Source: Alphaproteobacteria bacterium (GTDB lineage: Bacteria; Pseudomonadota; Alphaproteobacteria; Micavibrionales; UBA2020). From it: a stretch of DNA of 64,000 nt. Positions 17,495 to 25,144 of this stretch are shown piece after piece. Below the pieces are notes generated by a model. The model did not search any database. It was not told the DNA's origin and saw only the letters and a program-made list of their open reading frames with translations. The stretch is taken from assembly GCA_016794125.1 (NCBI GenBank), contig JAEUKT010000001.1:186001-250000 (forward strand), in the 5' to 3' direction. Made by a program: the position numbers and the translations under genes. The first letter of the stretch is position 1. Each line of letters begins with the position of its first letter.

Positions 17495-20400
17495 TTACTC
17501 GATCACCAGCGTTTCAAAATCGCCCTGCCCTGCATTTGCGGGCTGGCGGCCATACTGCGCGCCGTAGGACGCGGCAGGCTGATAGGACGGCTGGTAAGCG
17601 GGCTGGTAGCCGGCCGAAGATTCTTCGCGGATATTAAAACGGTACTGGCGTTCAGCCGCCGGTGCCACAATCGCATCCGCCTTGCGGACCGCCGCGCTGG
17701 GCGACAGAGCCGGAGCGGCAGCAGACCCGCCGCCGATCACAGAAGCGACGCTGTCGGCGAGACCCTTCACCTGCGCGCCGTCATCCGGGTAGCCGGAATG
17801 CAGCACGGCGTTGAAGCTGCCCGCATCCTGCCAGAAGACCATCGCGGTGGTGTAGGTGTTGCCGGGAACCGGGCAGGAAATATCGGCGCGGGCGAAGCTG
17901 CCCGAAGCGGATTTCTGCACAGGCCCCATGCTGACGGACAGCTGGCTGCAATCGCCGCGATAACGCTCGATATAGCCTTGCGCGTTTTCGCCGAAGCTGC
18001 GGCCCTGGGATGCGGTGTGTTCGTACATGCCGCTCAACCCGTTGGTCGTCCACTGGCGCGTATTGCCTTCGCTGCCGGTGAATTGCGCATCATTGATGCC
18101 CGCATCGGACAGGATGGTTTCGACGGAGGACAGCGACGACGTGCGTGCGCGCACAGGCGCAACGCGCGCGGGCGTGCCATTAAGCGGGGTCGCTGTGACG
18201 GGTGCCGGGAATTCAGAAGTGTCTTCCTGAACGACAGGCTGCATCACGGGCGCGCTGCGCAGCGTCGGCATCGACGGCGTGCCGGCCGCCGTTTCGATTT
18301 GCGACAGGTCGGCGGGCGAAGCTTTCACGGTCGTCATGATCAGCTTGCGCGATGCCTGTTTCGGCGCGGCAAAAACGGGCGATGTATCCGACGAAGCGCG
18401 CACAGCCGCTTTCGCGCCGTTCGGGCGGTGATGCGACATGATGCGGTCGAGGAAAGCCGCAGCGCGGTTTTCGTCGAAGGCGGGATCTTTCTGCACAGCG
18501 GGCACGGCAGCCGGGGCTGCCGCAACAGTTTTTGCGGTGGCCGGCGACGCCGCAACGGGCTCAACCGGCGCTGCCGCAATGCGCTTCAGTTTAATGGCGG
18601 GCTCGGAAGCGGTATGAGCCGCGGCCGGGATTTTGCCGTCGAAGAAGCTTCGCGAGATCGTGGGAGCGGGCATTTCGCTCATGCCGGTGTCTTCGCCAGC
18701 CGCGGGCTCGATCGCCGCCATCTTGCGGTATGCGGCTTCGTTGGCGCGGGCTGTTTCCTCGTCGCGGACGGGCTTGTTGCGGGCGACGATATCATTGGTC
18801 ACGTCGCGAGCATCGAACTTGCGCGATGTCGCGGGCTTGCGCGACGGGATCGGCGATGAAACAGTTTCTTCGGAAATGACCGGCGCTGCGAATTCATCAT
18901 TCGCGGCAAGGGCGACAGGCGCCGCAATCTTTTCTGCAGCAGAAATGCCGGCAGGCGTTTGCGCGGTGCGTTTGGCCGCCTGCAGTTCTTTTTCAGCCAT
19001 CGCGAGTTTTTCGCGGGTAGCAGCAAGTTCGGCCGCGCTCTTGTCCGCCGCCATCTTTTCGGAAGGCGCGGCAACGGGCGCAAGGCGCGCCTGCTGCGCG
19101 TTCTGGGCCAGCTTGCCGGCAAGCGCGAGATTGTCGGATTTCAGTTTTTCGATTTCCGCTTCGGCGGAAGCCAGCTTGGCGTTGTTATCGGCCAGCGCCT
19201 GTTTCGCGGCGGCGGTGTTCTTGCCTTCGCCCTGCGCGTTGAACAGCTTGCCTTCCAGCTCCGCCGTGTTGGACTTCAGGCGGGCAATTTCCGCCTCGGC
19301 AGCCGCCAGCTTGCGTGACTGCTCTTTCGCCGAAGCCTCCTCCGCCGCGGCCGCGACGGTCGTTTGCTTGGCGGCGGATTTTTGAAGCTCGCTCACCTGT
19401 TCGCGCGTGGTGTCGAGCTGGCTTTCGAGCGCGGAGATGCGCGTATGCGCGTCTTTCAGCTCGGTTTCGGCTTTGTTGACTTCCGCTTCGGCGGCAGCCA
19501 GCGCTTCGGCATGTTTTTTTGCGGCGAGGTCTGCGGCCGGCTTGTCGTCGTCATTCACGACGATCAGGCTCTTGCGCAGGCCCTGCATTTCGCGGCGGAC
19601 TGTGGCGACATCTTCCTGCGCCTTGTTCGCGCGGGTGGTTGCGGCCGAACGCTCGGATTCCAGCACCGCCAGTTTCGATTCCAGCTGAGCGACATAGGTG
19701 TCGCGGCTCGCCAGTTCATCGGACAGCTGCTTTTGCTTCTGTGCGAGTGTGCTGTCGGCGCTGTTGGACGCCTGCTTGCTGCGTTCCAGCAGCTTGATAT
19801 AGGTGGCTTTCAGCTCTTCGAACTGCAGCTCCTGCCCTGCCATCTGCTTGCGCAGGTCGGCGGTTTCCTTGTCATGCGCTTCTTTTTCAGCCGCAAGCGA
19901 CGCCTTGACGGCAGCCAGCTGTTTGCTGTCGCTGCCGGTGGCGGCTTCCATCTGTTTTGCGCGGGCGGCTACGTCTGCGCCCTGTTTTTCGGCGGTTGCA
20001 AGTCGCGCTTCCAGCGCCTTTTTGTCAGCCTGCGTGCGATCCAGTTCTTCCTGAACGGCGGCAAGGCTGCGGCCCTGCGTCTCGGCCTTGGCAAGGCGTT
20101 CCTGCAGCGCCTGCTTCTCCTGCTCGGCTTTCAGCACCTGGCCCTGCAGCTCGGTCAGTTTTTGCTTTTCGCCCTTGCCGGCTTTCTGCGCGGCGGTGTT
20201 CTGCTCCAGCGCGAGTTCCAGCTGGCCCTGCAGCGCGGCTGCGCGCGCGGTCGATGCCTGCGCGGTCGCCTGCGCATCAACCGCCGATTTCTGCGCGGTC
20301 GCAAGGCTTGCCTTGAGCGCGTCGCGTTCAGCCGCGATCGCCTGCAGTTTCGCATCGTATTCGGATTGGGTCGCCGACAGCTTCCGGGTCAGCTCGTTCG

Positions 20401-21601
20401 TCTGGGCCACGCGCTCGGCGCTGATGCGCGCAAGTTCCGCCTGTTTCGCGACGAGGCTTGCCTTCAGCGCCTTGTTCTCGGGCGCGGCGGTTTTCGACGC
20501 TTCGATCTTGACGGCTTCCTGTTTCACGGCGGCCGCTTTTTCGTCGAGCTTTTCCTTGCCGCGGCTGTATTCGTCCACCTGCTTGGCGGCGGCGGCGGTT
20601 TTTTCGGCTTCAACCGCTTCCACTTTCGCGGCGGTTTCGGCATCGTTCCATTGGATCTGCTGCGCGGGTACGGCAGCAACTTCGGGCTGCACCTGCGTCT
20701 GCTGCGCGTCCCACAGTTTCGCGGTCGCGCCGGTTGCCGATGCTGCAGGCGCGGAACCGTTCGATTTGGTGGACGCGATCAGCTTGCGCTCGACCTGCTG
20801 TTTTTCCTCGGCGATCTCGGCCGATTTTTGTTTCTGCGCGCCGATTTCGGCCTGCACGCTTTGTTTTTGCGCATCGAGCGCGGCGAGCTGCGTGCGGGCG
20901 GCGACATCGTTGCTTTCCGCTTTCGCCTCGACAGCGTCGAACAGCGCGTCTTTGTCTTTTGCGTCATCGGTCGTGTTCGCATCGGCGAGTTCGTCGCCCG
21001 AAATTTCGGCGAGTTCGCGGTCGAGCGGCGCGAGAGCGGCTTTTTCAACTTCTTTCACTTCAACCGCAGGCATCTTGCCGGGGGCGGAGATGTTGCCGAC
21101 GAGCGACTGCGAGCAATCGACCAGCTGGCGGTAGGATTGCGCAAACTTGTTGAGCGTGAATTCCACGTTCAGCGCAGGAAGGCCGACGCCCAGCGCCGCG
21201 TTGCTCTTCAGCGCCTCGTAAAACGCCTTGTTCTGGCCGACCTGCACGACGACCGAACGCTCGGACGTTGCGCGGCCGGGATACGTGCCTGCCTTGCTGC
21301 CGTTGGTTTTCAGCGCGACCTGGTACACATCGCCCGGCGTGAATTTCGCATCTGTCACATCGACCGCGACCGAGCCGTAACCTTCGGGCGACAGCGCAAA
21401 AGCGAGGCCGAAGTTTTTGTCGAATTTGTTGACCATCGCGCAGAAGCTCTGCCCTTCCGGATCGACGATGCCGACTTTCCATTTGTCGAGCTGTTTGAGC
21501 GCGCCGAGGCTGGCCGGGGTGATCGCCTGTGACGATGTTGCAACAGTGACGAGAGCAGTCAGGGATACCGTCGCAAGGGCGTTGGAAACGGAGCGGCGCA
21601 T
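17495..21601 (-). CDS. Giant exported coiled-coil protein, 1,368 residues
   Basis: A signal peptide (about 1-26) is followed by an N-terminal domain (about 28-175; WKVGIVDPEGQSFCAMVNKF), then an Ala/Glu/Lys/Gln-rich coiled coil of roughly 600-700 residues (about 195-880). Next come a long Ala/Pro-rich linker, a C-terminal domain (about 1185-1300; ETILSDAGINDAQF, YRGDCSQLS) and a Tyr/Gln/Pro tail with YQPAYQPSYQP repeats. The two end domains match the neighbour at 16231-17493. GAGGTGA precedes the ATG. Such a rod could span tens of nanometres, enough to bridge the periplasm. I do not know a named family; cytoskeletal or envelope-spanning roles are speculation. Confidence 0.8.
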   Translation of the reverse strand: MRRSVSNALATVSLTALVTVATSSQAITPASLGALKQLDKWKVGIVDPEGQSFCAMVNKFDKNFGLAFALSPEGYGSVAVDVTDAKFTPGDVYQVALKTNGSKAGTYPGRATSERSVVVQVGQNKAFYEALKSNAALGVGLPALNVEFTLNKFAQSYRQLVDCSQSLVGNISAPGKMPAVEVKEVEKAALAPLDRELAEISGDELADANTTDDAKDKDALFDAVEAKAESNDVAARTQLAALDAQKQSVQAEIGAQKQKSAEIAEEKQQVERKLIASTKSNGSAPAASATGATAKLWDAQQTQVQPEVAAVPAQQIQWNDAETAAKVEAVEAEKTAAAAKQVDEYSRGKEKLDEKAAAVKQEAVKIEASKTAAPENKALKASLVAKQAELARISAERVAQTNELTRKLSATQSEYDAKLQAIAAERDALKASLATAQKSAVDAQATAQASTARAAALQGQLELALEQNTAAQKAGKGEKQKLTELQGQVLKAEQEKQALQERLAKAETQGRSLAAVQEELDRTQADKKALEARLATAEKQGADVAARAKQMEAATGSDSKQLAAVKASLAAEKEAHDKETADLRKQMAGQELQFEELKATYIKLLERSKQASNSADSTLAQKQKQLSDELASRDTYVAQLESKLAVLESERSAATTRANKAQEDVATVRREMQGLRKSLIVVNDDDKPAADLAAKKHAEALAAAEAEVNKAETELKDAHTRISALESQLDTTREQVSELQKSAAKQTTVAAAAEEASAKEQSRKLAAAEAEIARLKSNTAELEGKLFNAQGEGKNTAAAKQALADNNAKLASAEAEIEKLKSDNLALAGKLAQNAQQARLAPVAAPSEKMAADKSAAELAATREKLAMAEKELQAAKRTAQTPAGISAAEKIAAPVALAANDEFAAPVISEETVSSPIPSRKPATSRKFDARDVTNDIVARNKPVRDEETARANEAAYRKMAAIEPAAGEDTGMSEMPAPTISRSFFDGKIPAAAHTASEPAIKLKRIAAAPVEPVAASPATAKTVAAAPAAVPAVQKDPAFDENRAAAFLDRIMSHHRPNGAKAAVRASSDTSPVFAAPKQASRKLIMTTVKASPADLSQIETAAGTPSMPTLRSAPVMQPVVQEDTSEFPAPVTATPLNGTPARVAPVRARTSSLSSVETILSDAGINDAQFTGSEGNTRQWTTNGLSGMYEHTASQGRSFGENAQGYIERYRGDCSQLSVSMGPVQKSASGSFARADISCPVPGNTYTTAMVFWQDAGSFNAVLHSGYPDDGAQVKGLADSVASVIGGGSAAAPALSPSAAVRKADAIVAPAAERQYRFNIREESSAGYQPAYQPSYQPAASYGAQYGRQPANAGQGDFETLVIE

Positions 21602-21758
21602 TGTTCACCTCGTAAAGGGAGTAGCGTTTGAAATAACTGTAAATTCTGAGCCACCATAATAGGGATTCGCGGTCTTTTTTCCAGTCCCTTTTTGCGTATT
21701 GTAAGGCGTTGATAAGGCTAGGTTATGAAAACATTCTTTCTTTTTCTTTCAGATTACG

Positions 21759-21764
21759 TATAAT
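21759..21764 (+). promoter_or_regulatory. Perfect -10 hexamer upstream of ankyrin gene
   Basis: TATAAT lies 42 bases before the ATG of the ankyrin gene at 21807, with only a weak -35 (TCTTTC, 18-base spacing). The surrounding 80 bases are clearly A/T-rich. The predicted start is near 21771. Confidence 0.4.
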
Positions 21765-21806
21765 CTGCGACAGTTTATTTTCTAATTAGATTAGGCGTTC
21801 AAAAAC

Positions 21807-22346
21807 ATGTCCTCGCCCGACTTCAATAACGCCGCCAATCATGGGGAACAGCCCGTGCAGCTTGTACGGAAACTGTTTCTGGCGGGCGTGGCTGCAGGGG
21901 ATGTGAATATCGTGGGCGAAGTCCTGAAATCGCATCCTGAAGCGGCTAACTGGGGGCGGCCGCCCTTCCCGTTTCGGTCTTTCGCTGAATCCGTGACGGC
22001 ATTAATGGTTGCCGCGGAGAACGGTCACGCGCCTGTCGTGCGCATGTTGCTGCAGGCGGGCGCAAACGGCAACGCACAGCAAAGCCGTGGCTGGACTGCG
22101 CTTATGTACGCGGCGGAGCGCGGACACAGTGAAGTCGTGGATGCCTTGCTGGAACATAGCGTAGATACAGCTATCACGAATGAAAACGGCGATACGGCAG
22201 CTGTCATGGCGGCCAAGCGCTTCGATTACGAAACCGCCCGCCGCATCAACGATGCATTAAAAATTTTCGGCCTGAGCAAGCTTTCGAGCGGGGCAGGCCG
22301 CCCGGTCAACGCGCCTGCCACCGCCCGCTGGAAAAAGAAGCCGTAA
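21807..22346 (+). CDS. Ankyrin-repeat protein, 179 residues
   Basis: Ankyrin repeats cover about residues 45-150, with matches such as SVTALMVAAENGHAPVVRMLLQAGAN, GWTALMYAAERGHSEVVDALLEH and GDTAAVMAAKRFDYETARRI. No signal peptide is seen. Ankyrin proteins mediate protein binding; the partner is unknown. It is one of four ankyrin genes in this window. The C-terminal tail is basic (ATARWKKKP). A small membrane-protein gene converges on it, with adjacent stop codons. Confidence 0.88.
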   Translation: MSSPDFNNAANHGEQPVQLVRKLFLAGVAAGDVNIVGEVLKSHPEAANWGRPPFPFRSFAESVTALMVAAENGHAPVVRMLLQAGANGNAQQSRGWTALMYAAERGHSEVVDALLEHSVDTAITNENGDTAAVMAAKRFDYETARRINDALKIFGLSKLSSGAGRPVNAPATARWKKKP

Positions 22347-22430
22347 TCAGTTCCCGACCATGCCGAACATATAGAGCAGGATGATAACGGGGATCGGAAT
22401 ACCGACGAGCCAGAGAATAATACCTTTCAT
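22347..22430 (-). CDS. 27-residue single-span membrane protein
   Basis: This short frame starts at ATG 22430 and ends in TGA at 22347. It is preceded by a strong Shine-Dalgarno (GGAGGC, 22435-22440) with 4-base spacing. The product starts MKGIILWLVGIPIPVIILLY and continues MFGMVGN, essentially one transmembrane helix with a central IPIP kink. Very short proteins with a similar (I/L)W-x-x-GIP pattern occur in other proteobacteria as unnamed genes. It is too small for most gene finders. The Shine-Dalgarno plus hydrophobic pattern makes it a convincing gene; its function is unknown. Confidence 0.72.
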   Translation of the reverse strand: MKGIILWLVGIPIPVIILLYMFGMVGN

Positions 22431-22498
22431 AAGTGCCTCCTTGCAGGGTTCTTAAGTCTCGCCCCGCCAATGCTTATGACACCCGCTATGTTCCCTTG

Positions 22499-22527
22499 TT
22501 TACTCGGGGCGTTGAATTCGCTAGGCT
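22499..22527 (+). promoter_or_regulatory. Promoter giving a predicted leaderless TerB-like mRNA
   Basis: TTTACT (22499-22504) and TAGGCT (22522-22527) have 17-base spacing. The predicted start lies at or next to the A of the ATG at 22534. No Shine-Dalgarno is present between them. Confidence 0.45.
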
Positions 22528-22533
22528 CTTCAC

Positions 22534-23052
22534 ATGACAAACACATCCGTACCCCCTGTTAAAAAGTCCTTCTCCGAAAGCATGCTTTACATGTGGCGGA
22601 GCATTATCCTGATGGCCCATGCCGATGGCGTGGTGCATGATAAGGAACGCCAGCTGTTCGACCGCATCTTCGTGAAAATCGCGAAGGCCTATGACGCGAC
22701 ACCGGAGCAAATGCAGCTTCTGGCCCGCGACCTGTCGGAACAGCAGGATTTCGATGAAATCACCCGCCATGTGACCGACCCGGAACACAAGGCCGTGCTG
22801 GTCTATTTCGCGCAGGTCGTCGCCTCCATCGACGGCGTCCTTGCCTATGACGAGGCATCCATGATCGGCCGCCTGCAGGGCGCGTTCGGGCTGAAACCGG
22901 ACACCGAAGAAGTCATGAAGAAAATCCGCGCCGAGATTTCGGAGCAGATGCAAAGACGGAAAGCGGAAGTCGAGACCGCCACGCCCCGCGAACCCATCCA
23001 GTACGCGCTTGACGCGCTGCTGTTCCGTCTTGGCATGGAACGGCTGGATTAA
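22534..23052 (+). CDS. TerB-like (tellurite resistance family) helical protein
   Basis: The 172-residue protein contains the two acidic helix-turn motifs typical of TerB-like domains: MAHADGVVHDKERQLFDRIF (about 28-47) and VASIDGVLAYDEASMIGRL (about 98-116). These are thought to bind metal or act as a membrane-associated scaffold. No other ter genes are nearby, so a role in tellurite resistance is not implied. The next gene starts 2 bases after its stop. The mRNA is predicted to be leaderless. Confidence 0.8.
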   Translation: MTNTSVPPVKKSFSESMLYMWRSIILMAHADGVVHDKERQLFDRIFVKIAKAYDATPEQMQLLARDLSEQQDFDEITRHVTDPEHKAVLVYFAQVVASIDGVLAYDEASMIGRLQGAFGLKPDTEEVMKKIRAEISEQMQRRKAEVETATPREPIQYALDALLFRLGMERLD

Positions 23053-23054
23053 TC

Positions 23055-23720
23055 ATGTCCCTGCGCAAAAAACTCAGCGATATGTTCGGCGATAAACAGG
23101 GCGCGGCGATCAAGCGCGTCTATAAAAAAATTGAATCCGGCGCGGAATGGAAAGACATCAAGGACGATGTGTTCCCGCAAGACGGCAAAGTGGGCGCACC
23201 GACATCCGCCGTTGTCCACGCCATCCTGCTCCACAAACGCTTCGACCTGCTGACGCCCGTCGCGGCGGAGGCCGGCGACTGGATCGGCGTGATCGACCTT
23301 GTCTATCGCAAGAGCGAAGTCGGCAAAGTGCCGGCTGCGCGCGCGCAGGAACTCGAAGAAATCTACAACGCGCTGAAGGCCGCGCCGACACACGGCAAGA
23401 AACTCGCGGCAAGTTTTGTCGAGACGGTCGAAAACTGGGCCTGCCAGCGCGATTTCGAAGCGGGTTATGACTGGGCGAAAACGAAACCCGAATTCGTCCC
23501 CGTCCCGCCCCTTGGCTTGGCATCGCTTGCCGAACGCCCCATCGACGGCAATCCGCTTGCCATGAAGATTTTGAACTCCCCCGCGGAAATCCAGCGCGCG
23601 ATCGAAGCCGCCGAATGGGTGGAGAGCGGCCACGACCGCGACGACGCGATTGCGAACCTCAAAGACTGGCGCGAAAAACTTGCCAAAAATCCGCCGAAAC
23701 CGACCGGGCCGGTATTTTAA
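23055..23720 (+). CDS. Hypothetical protein downstream of TerB-like gene
   Basis: The 221-residue soluble protein has a basic N-terminus (MSLRKKLSDMFGDKQG). It has helical segments (KVPAARAQELEEIYNALKAA, LAASFVETVENW) and a C-terminal helical part with AAEWVESGHDRDDAIANLKD. I recognise no family. It starts 2 bases after the TerB-like gene and should be translated from the same mRNA, so a joint role is likely. Confidence 0.72.
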   Translation: MSLRKKLSDMFGDKQGAAIKRVYKKIESGAEWKDIKDDVFPQDGKVGAPTSAVVHAILLHKRFDLLTPVAAEAGDWIGVIDLVYRKSEVGKVPAARAQELEEIYNALKAAPTHGKKLAASFVETVENWACQRDFEAGYDWAKTKPEFVPVPPLGLASLAERPIDGNPLAMKILNSPAEIQRAIEAAEWVESGHDRDDAIANLKDWREKLAKNPPKPTGPVF

Positions 23721-23741
23721 GAGGCAGCACCTTCACAAAAC

Positions 23742-23770
23742 TTGACAATCACGCCCGATACGCCTACAAA
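23742..23770 (+). promoter_or_regulatory. Sigma70 promoter with consensus -35
   Basis: TTGACA (23742-23747) and TACAAA (23765-23770) are 17 bases apart, giving a start near 23777. It would drive a leader of about 120 bases ahead of the ankyrin gene at 23898. Confidence 0.6.
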
Positions 23771-23833
23771 CACAACTGCGCCGATTTGAATGCTGACAGC
23801 TTGCGGGCGCGTTATAAATACTGCTAAAGCGTT

Positions 23834-23877
23834 GGCGGACTGGTTCCGCCCTCGTGCTACACGTCGGCGGTTTTTTT
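23834..23877 (+). terminator. Attenuator-like leader: overlapping anti-terminator and terminator
   Basis: The terminator stem is CCGCC (23846-23850)/GGCGG (23866-23870) with an inner CGTG/CACG stem, followed by seven T (23871-23877). The CCGCC arm can instead pair with GGCGGA at 23834-23839 to form a competing hairpin (23834-23850). The two are mutually exclusive. The downstream gene has its own strong Shine-Dalgarno at about 23884-23890. This could be a regulated attenuator or the 3' end of a separate ~100-nt RNA. Confidence 0.65.
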
Positions 23878-23897
23878 ATTCCCGAGGAGGAATAACC

Positions 23898-24272
23898 ATG
23901 TCCTACACCTATACCGGCTCCCAAAACAATTACGACCTGAACACCGACACCGTCTGGACGCGCCGCAGCGACGCCAGCGTATCGCAAGGCTTTGAATCCA
24001 TCGCCCTGTTCCGCGCCGCGAAAGAAGGCGACGCCACCAAAATCCGCGTGCTGGTTGAATCCGGCGCCGATACGGATGCCGCCGACGAAAACGGCTGGAC
24101 GCCCATTTTCTGGGCGATCAAGAACCGTCATGTAAAGGCGGTGGCGGAATTGATTATCGCGGGCGCGTCGCTGGCCGCCGAAGCCCGCAACGGCCTCACC
24201 CCTCTCTCCCTTGCTGTCAAGGTCGGCAGCCCGCTGATTATCAGTTTGGTGTCGCAGGCGGGGGCGAAGTAG
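23898..24272 (+). CDS. Small ankyrin-repeat protein, 124 residues
   Basis: ATG 23898 follows GAGGAGGAATAACC, a near-perfect Shine-Dalgarno, and is preferred to an in-frame ATG at 23790 that lies before the terminator hairpin. Two to three ankyrin units are visible: IALFRAAKEGDATKIRVLVE, NGWTPIFWAIKNRHVKAVAE and NGLTPLSLAVKVGSPLIISL. The first 40 residues are polar and Tyr/Thr-rich. Its expression is probably controlled through the attenuator-like leader. Confidence 0.87.
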   Translation: MSYTYTGSQNNYDLNTDTVWTRRSDASVSQGFESIALFRAAKEGDATKIRVLVESGADTDAADENGWTPIFWAIKNRHVKAVAELIIAGASLAAEARNGLTPLSLAVKVGSPLIISLVSQAGAK

Positions 24273-24385
24273 TCAGATATCGATGGCATCGCGCGGCATG
24301 AAAACCCTGTTTTGCATTTTTTGCATGTTTTGATGGAATTTGCGTGAAAACGGGTTGTGTCGCCCGCCGGTGGCGCGACAGGCTA

Positions 24386-24399
24386 TTGATTTACATCAA
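24386..24399. promoter_or_regulatory. FNR/FixK-type binding site
   Basis: TTGATTTACATCAA matches the FNR/FixK consensus TTGAT-N4-ATCAA exactly. It is not upstream of a known start codon, since both flanking genes converge here. It is either fortuitous or controls an unannotated RNA. Confidence 0.5.
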
Positions 24400-24414
24400 T
24401 AAAATTTTCGGGTT

Positions 24415-24436
24415 CGAAAAGTAGCGTCACTTTTCG
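24415..24436. other. 8-bp perfect hairpin
   Basis: The arms CGAAAAGT and ACTTTTCG enclose a 6-base loop. No T run follows on either side. CGAAAAGT recurs at about 24574-24581 inside the second direct repeat. Confidence 0.5.
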
Positions 24437-24479
24437 GCGGTTCTACGGTGGGTTTACGGGCCTTCTGCGCACATACCAG

Positions 24480-24588
24480 TTTTTGAAAATGCTGTGAATT
24501 CAAGGAGTTACAAAACGGGAATTCAGCGATTTTGAAAATGGGAGTTGAGGAGATTCAAGGGGTTACAAAGACTCGAAAAGTGGGAATT
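24480..24588 (+). repeat. Two imperfect direct repeats
   Basis: Copy A (24480-24522) and copy B (24530-24588) share, in the same order, TTTTGAAAATG, ATTCAAGG(A/G)GTTACAAA and GGGAATT. Copy B has insertions between the blocks. There are only two copies, so this is neither CRISPR nor a standard iteron array. It may be the remnant of a duplication or a protein-binding array. Confidence 0.6.
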
Positions 24589-24626
24589 TTGAGTAATTTC
24601 GGATGCTAGGTGTGTGTCCCCGGAAT

Positions 24627-25094
24627 TTAATCTTTTTCTCGGATGCTTTTATGCACTATGGCACCGCTCAATTTTCCTATGCTATCAGCATAACGGATAC
24701 TTTGGCGGGTGCTACACTGTATTAAGAATGGTAAAGCGGTGCGCGCAACGGCTATCGCTATTCCCTGCTGACGCTCCGCTGCGTCGATAGAATTATCTTC
24801 AAGGTTTAATAGCAACCTTAAACGATCTTGATCGGCCGGCTCAAGTGCATCAAGACGAATCCTGATGTGGCAGTCACTTTCTTTCGGATCGCGTTTGTCG
24901 TCGGGATCACCCCGTAAGTCTTTAGCAAAAATGCCCAAGTTGATATAATACTGTTTACCAAAATTAGATTTTTGAAGATTTACAACGAGAATAGTTTCAT
25001 CCAAATAACGATACCATGTGCTCGACTTGCGTTGAAAGTGCGCAGGATTCAATGCTTCATCTATACCAAACTTGATTGGATTACCCGTTTTCAT
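24627..25094 (-). CDS. DUF4304 domain-containing protein
   Basis: The 155-residue protein shows the DUF4304 pattern: HFQRKSSTWYRYLDE followed by TILVVNLQKSNFGKQYYINL. Function of the family is unknown; members are often found near toxin-immunity or mobile regions. Codon use is more A/T-rich than in neighbouring genes, and the adjacent non-coding repeats support recent acquisition. No catalytic motif is evident. Confidence 0.8.
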   Translation of the reverse strand: MKTGNPIKFGIDEALNPAHFQRKSSTWYRYLDETILVVNLQKSNFGKQYYINLGIFAKDLRGDPDDKRDPKESDCHIRIRLDALEPADQDRLRLLLNLEDNSIDAAERQQGIAIAVARTALPFLIQCSTRQSIRYADSIGKLSGAIVHKSIREKD

Positions 25095-25144
25095 GAATCC
25101 ATTTTATATTTTTATAACGAATGAACTACACTTCAATATCCTGA

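Larger units (their letters stand above)
24273..24626. other. 354-base non-coding, A/T-rich region with several motifs
   Basis: No convincing gene was seen between the converging ankyrin and DUF4304 genes. The region holds a perfect FNR-type box (24386-24399), an 8-bp hairpin (24415-24436), two imperfect direct repeats (24480-24588) and a TTTTGCAT/TTTTGCATG doublet near 24313-24329. Its base composition is lower in G+C than the flanks, suggesting acquired DNA. Confidence 0.6.

Noticed and set aside
19364-21532. A 722-codon open frame on the plus strand
   Set aside because: It is antisense to the coiled-coil gene. Its product is a Phe/Leu/Gly/Arg-rich mirror of an Ala/Lys/Glu-rich protein, a typical shadow frame without ribosome site.
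24480-24588. CRISPR or iteron array
   Set aside because: Only two imperfect copies exist, with spacing changes inside the unit, and there are no cas or replication genes nearby.
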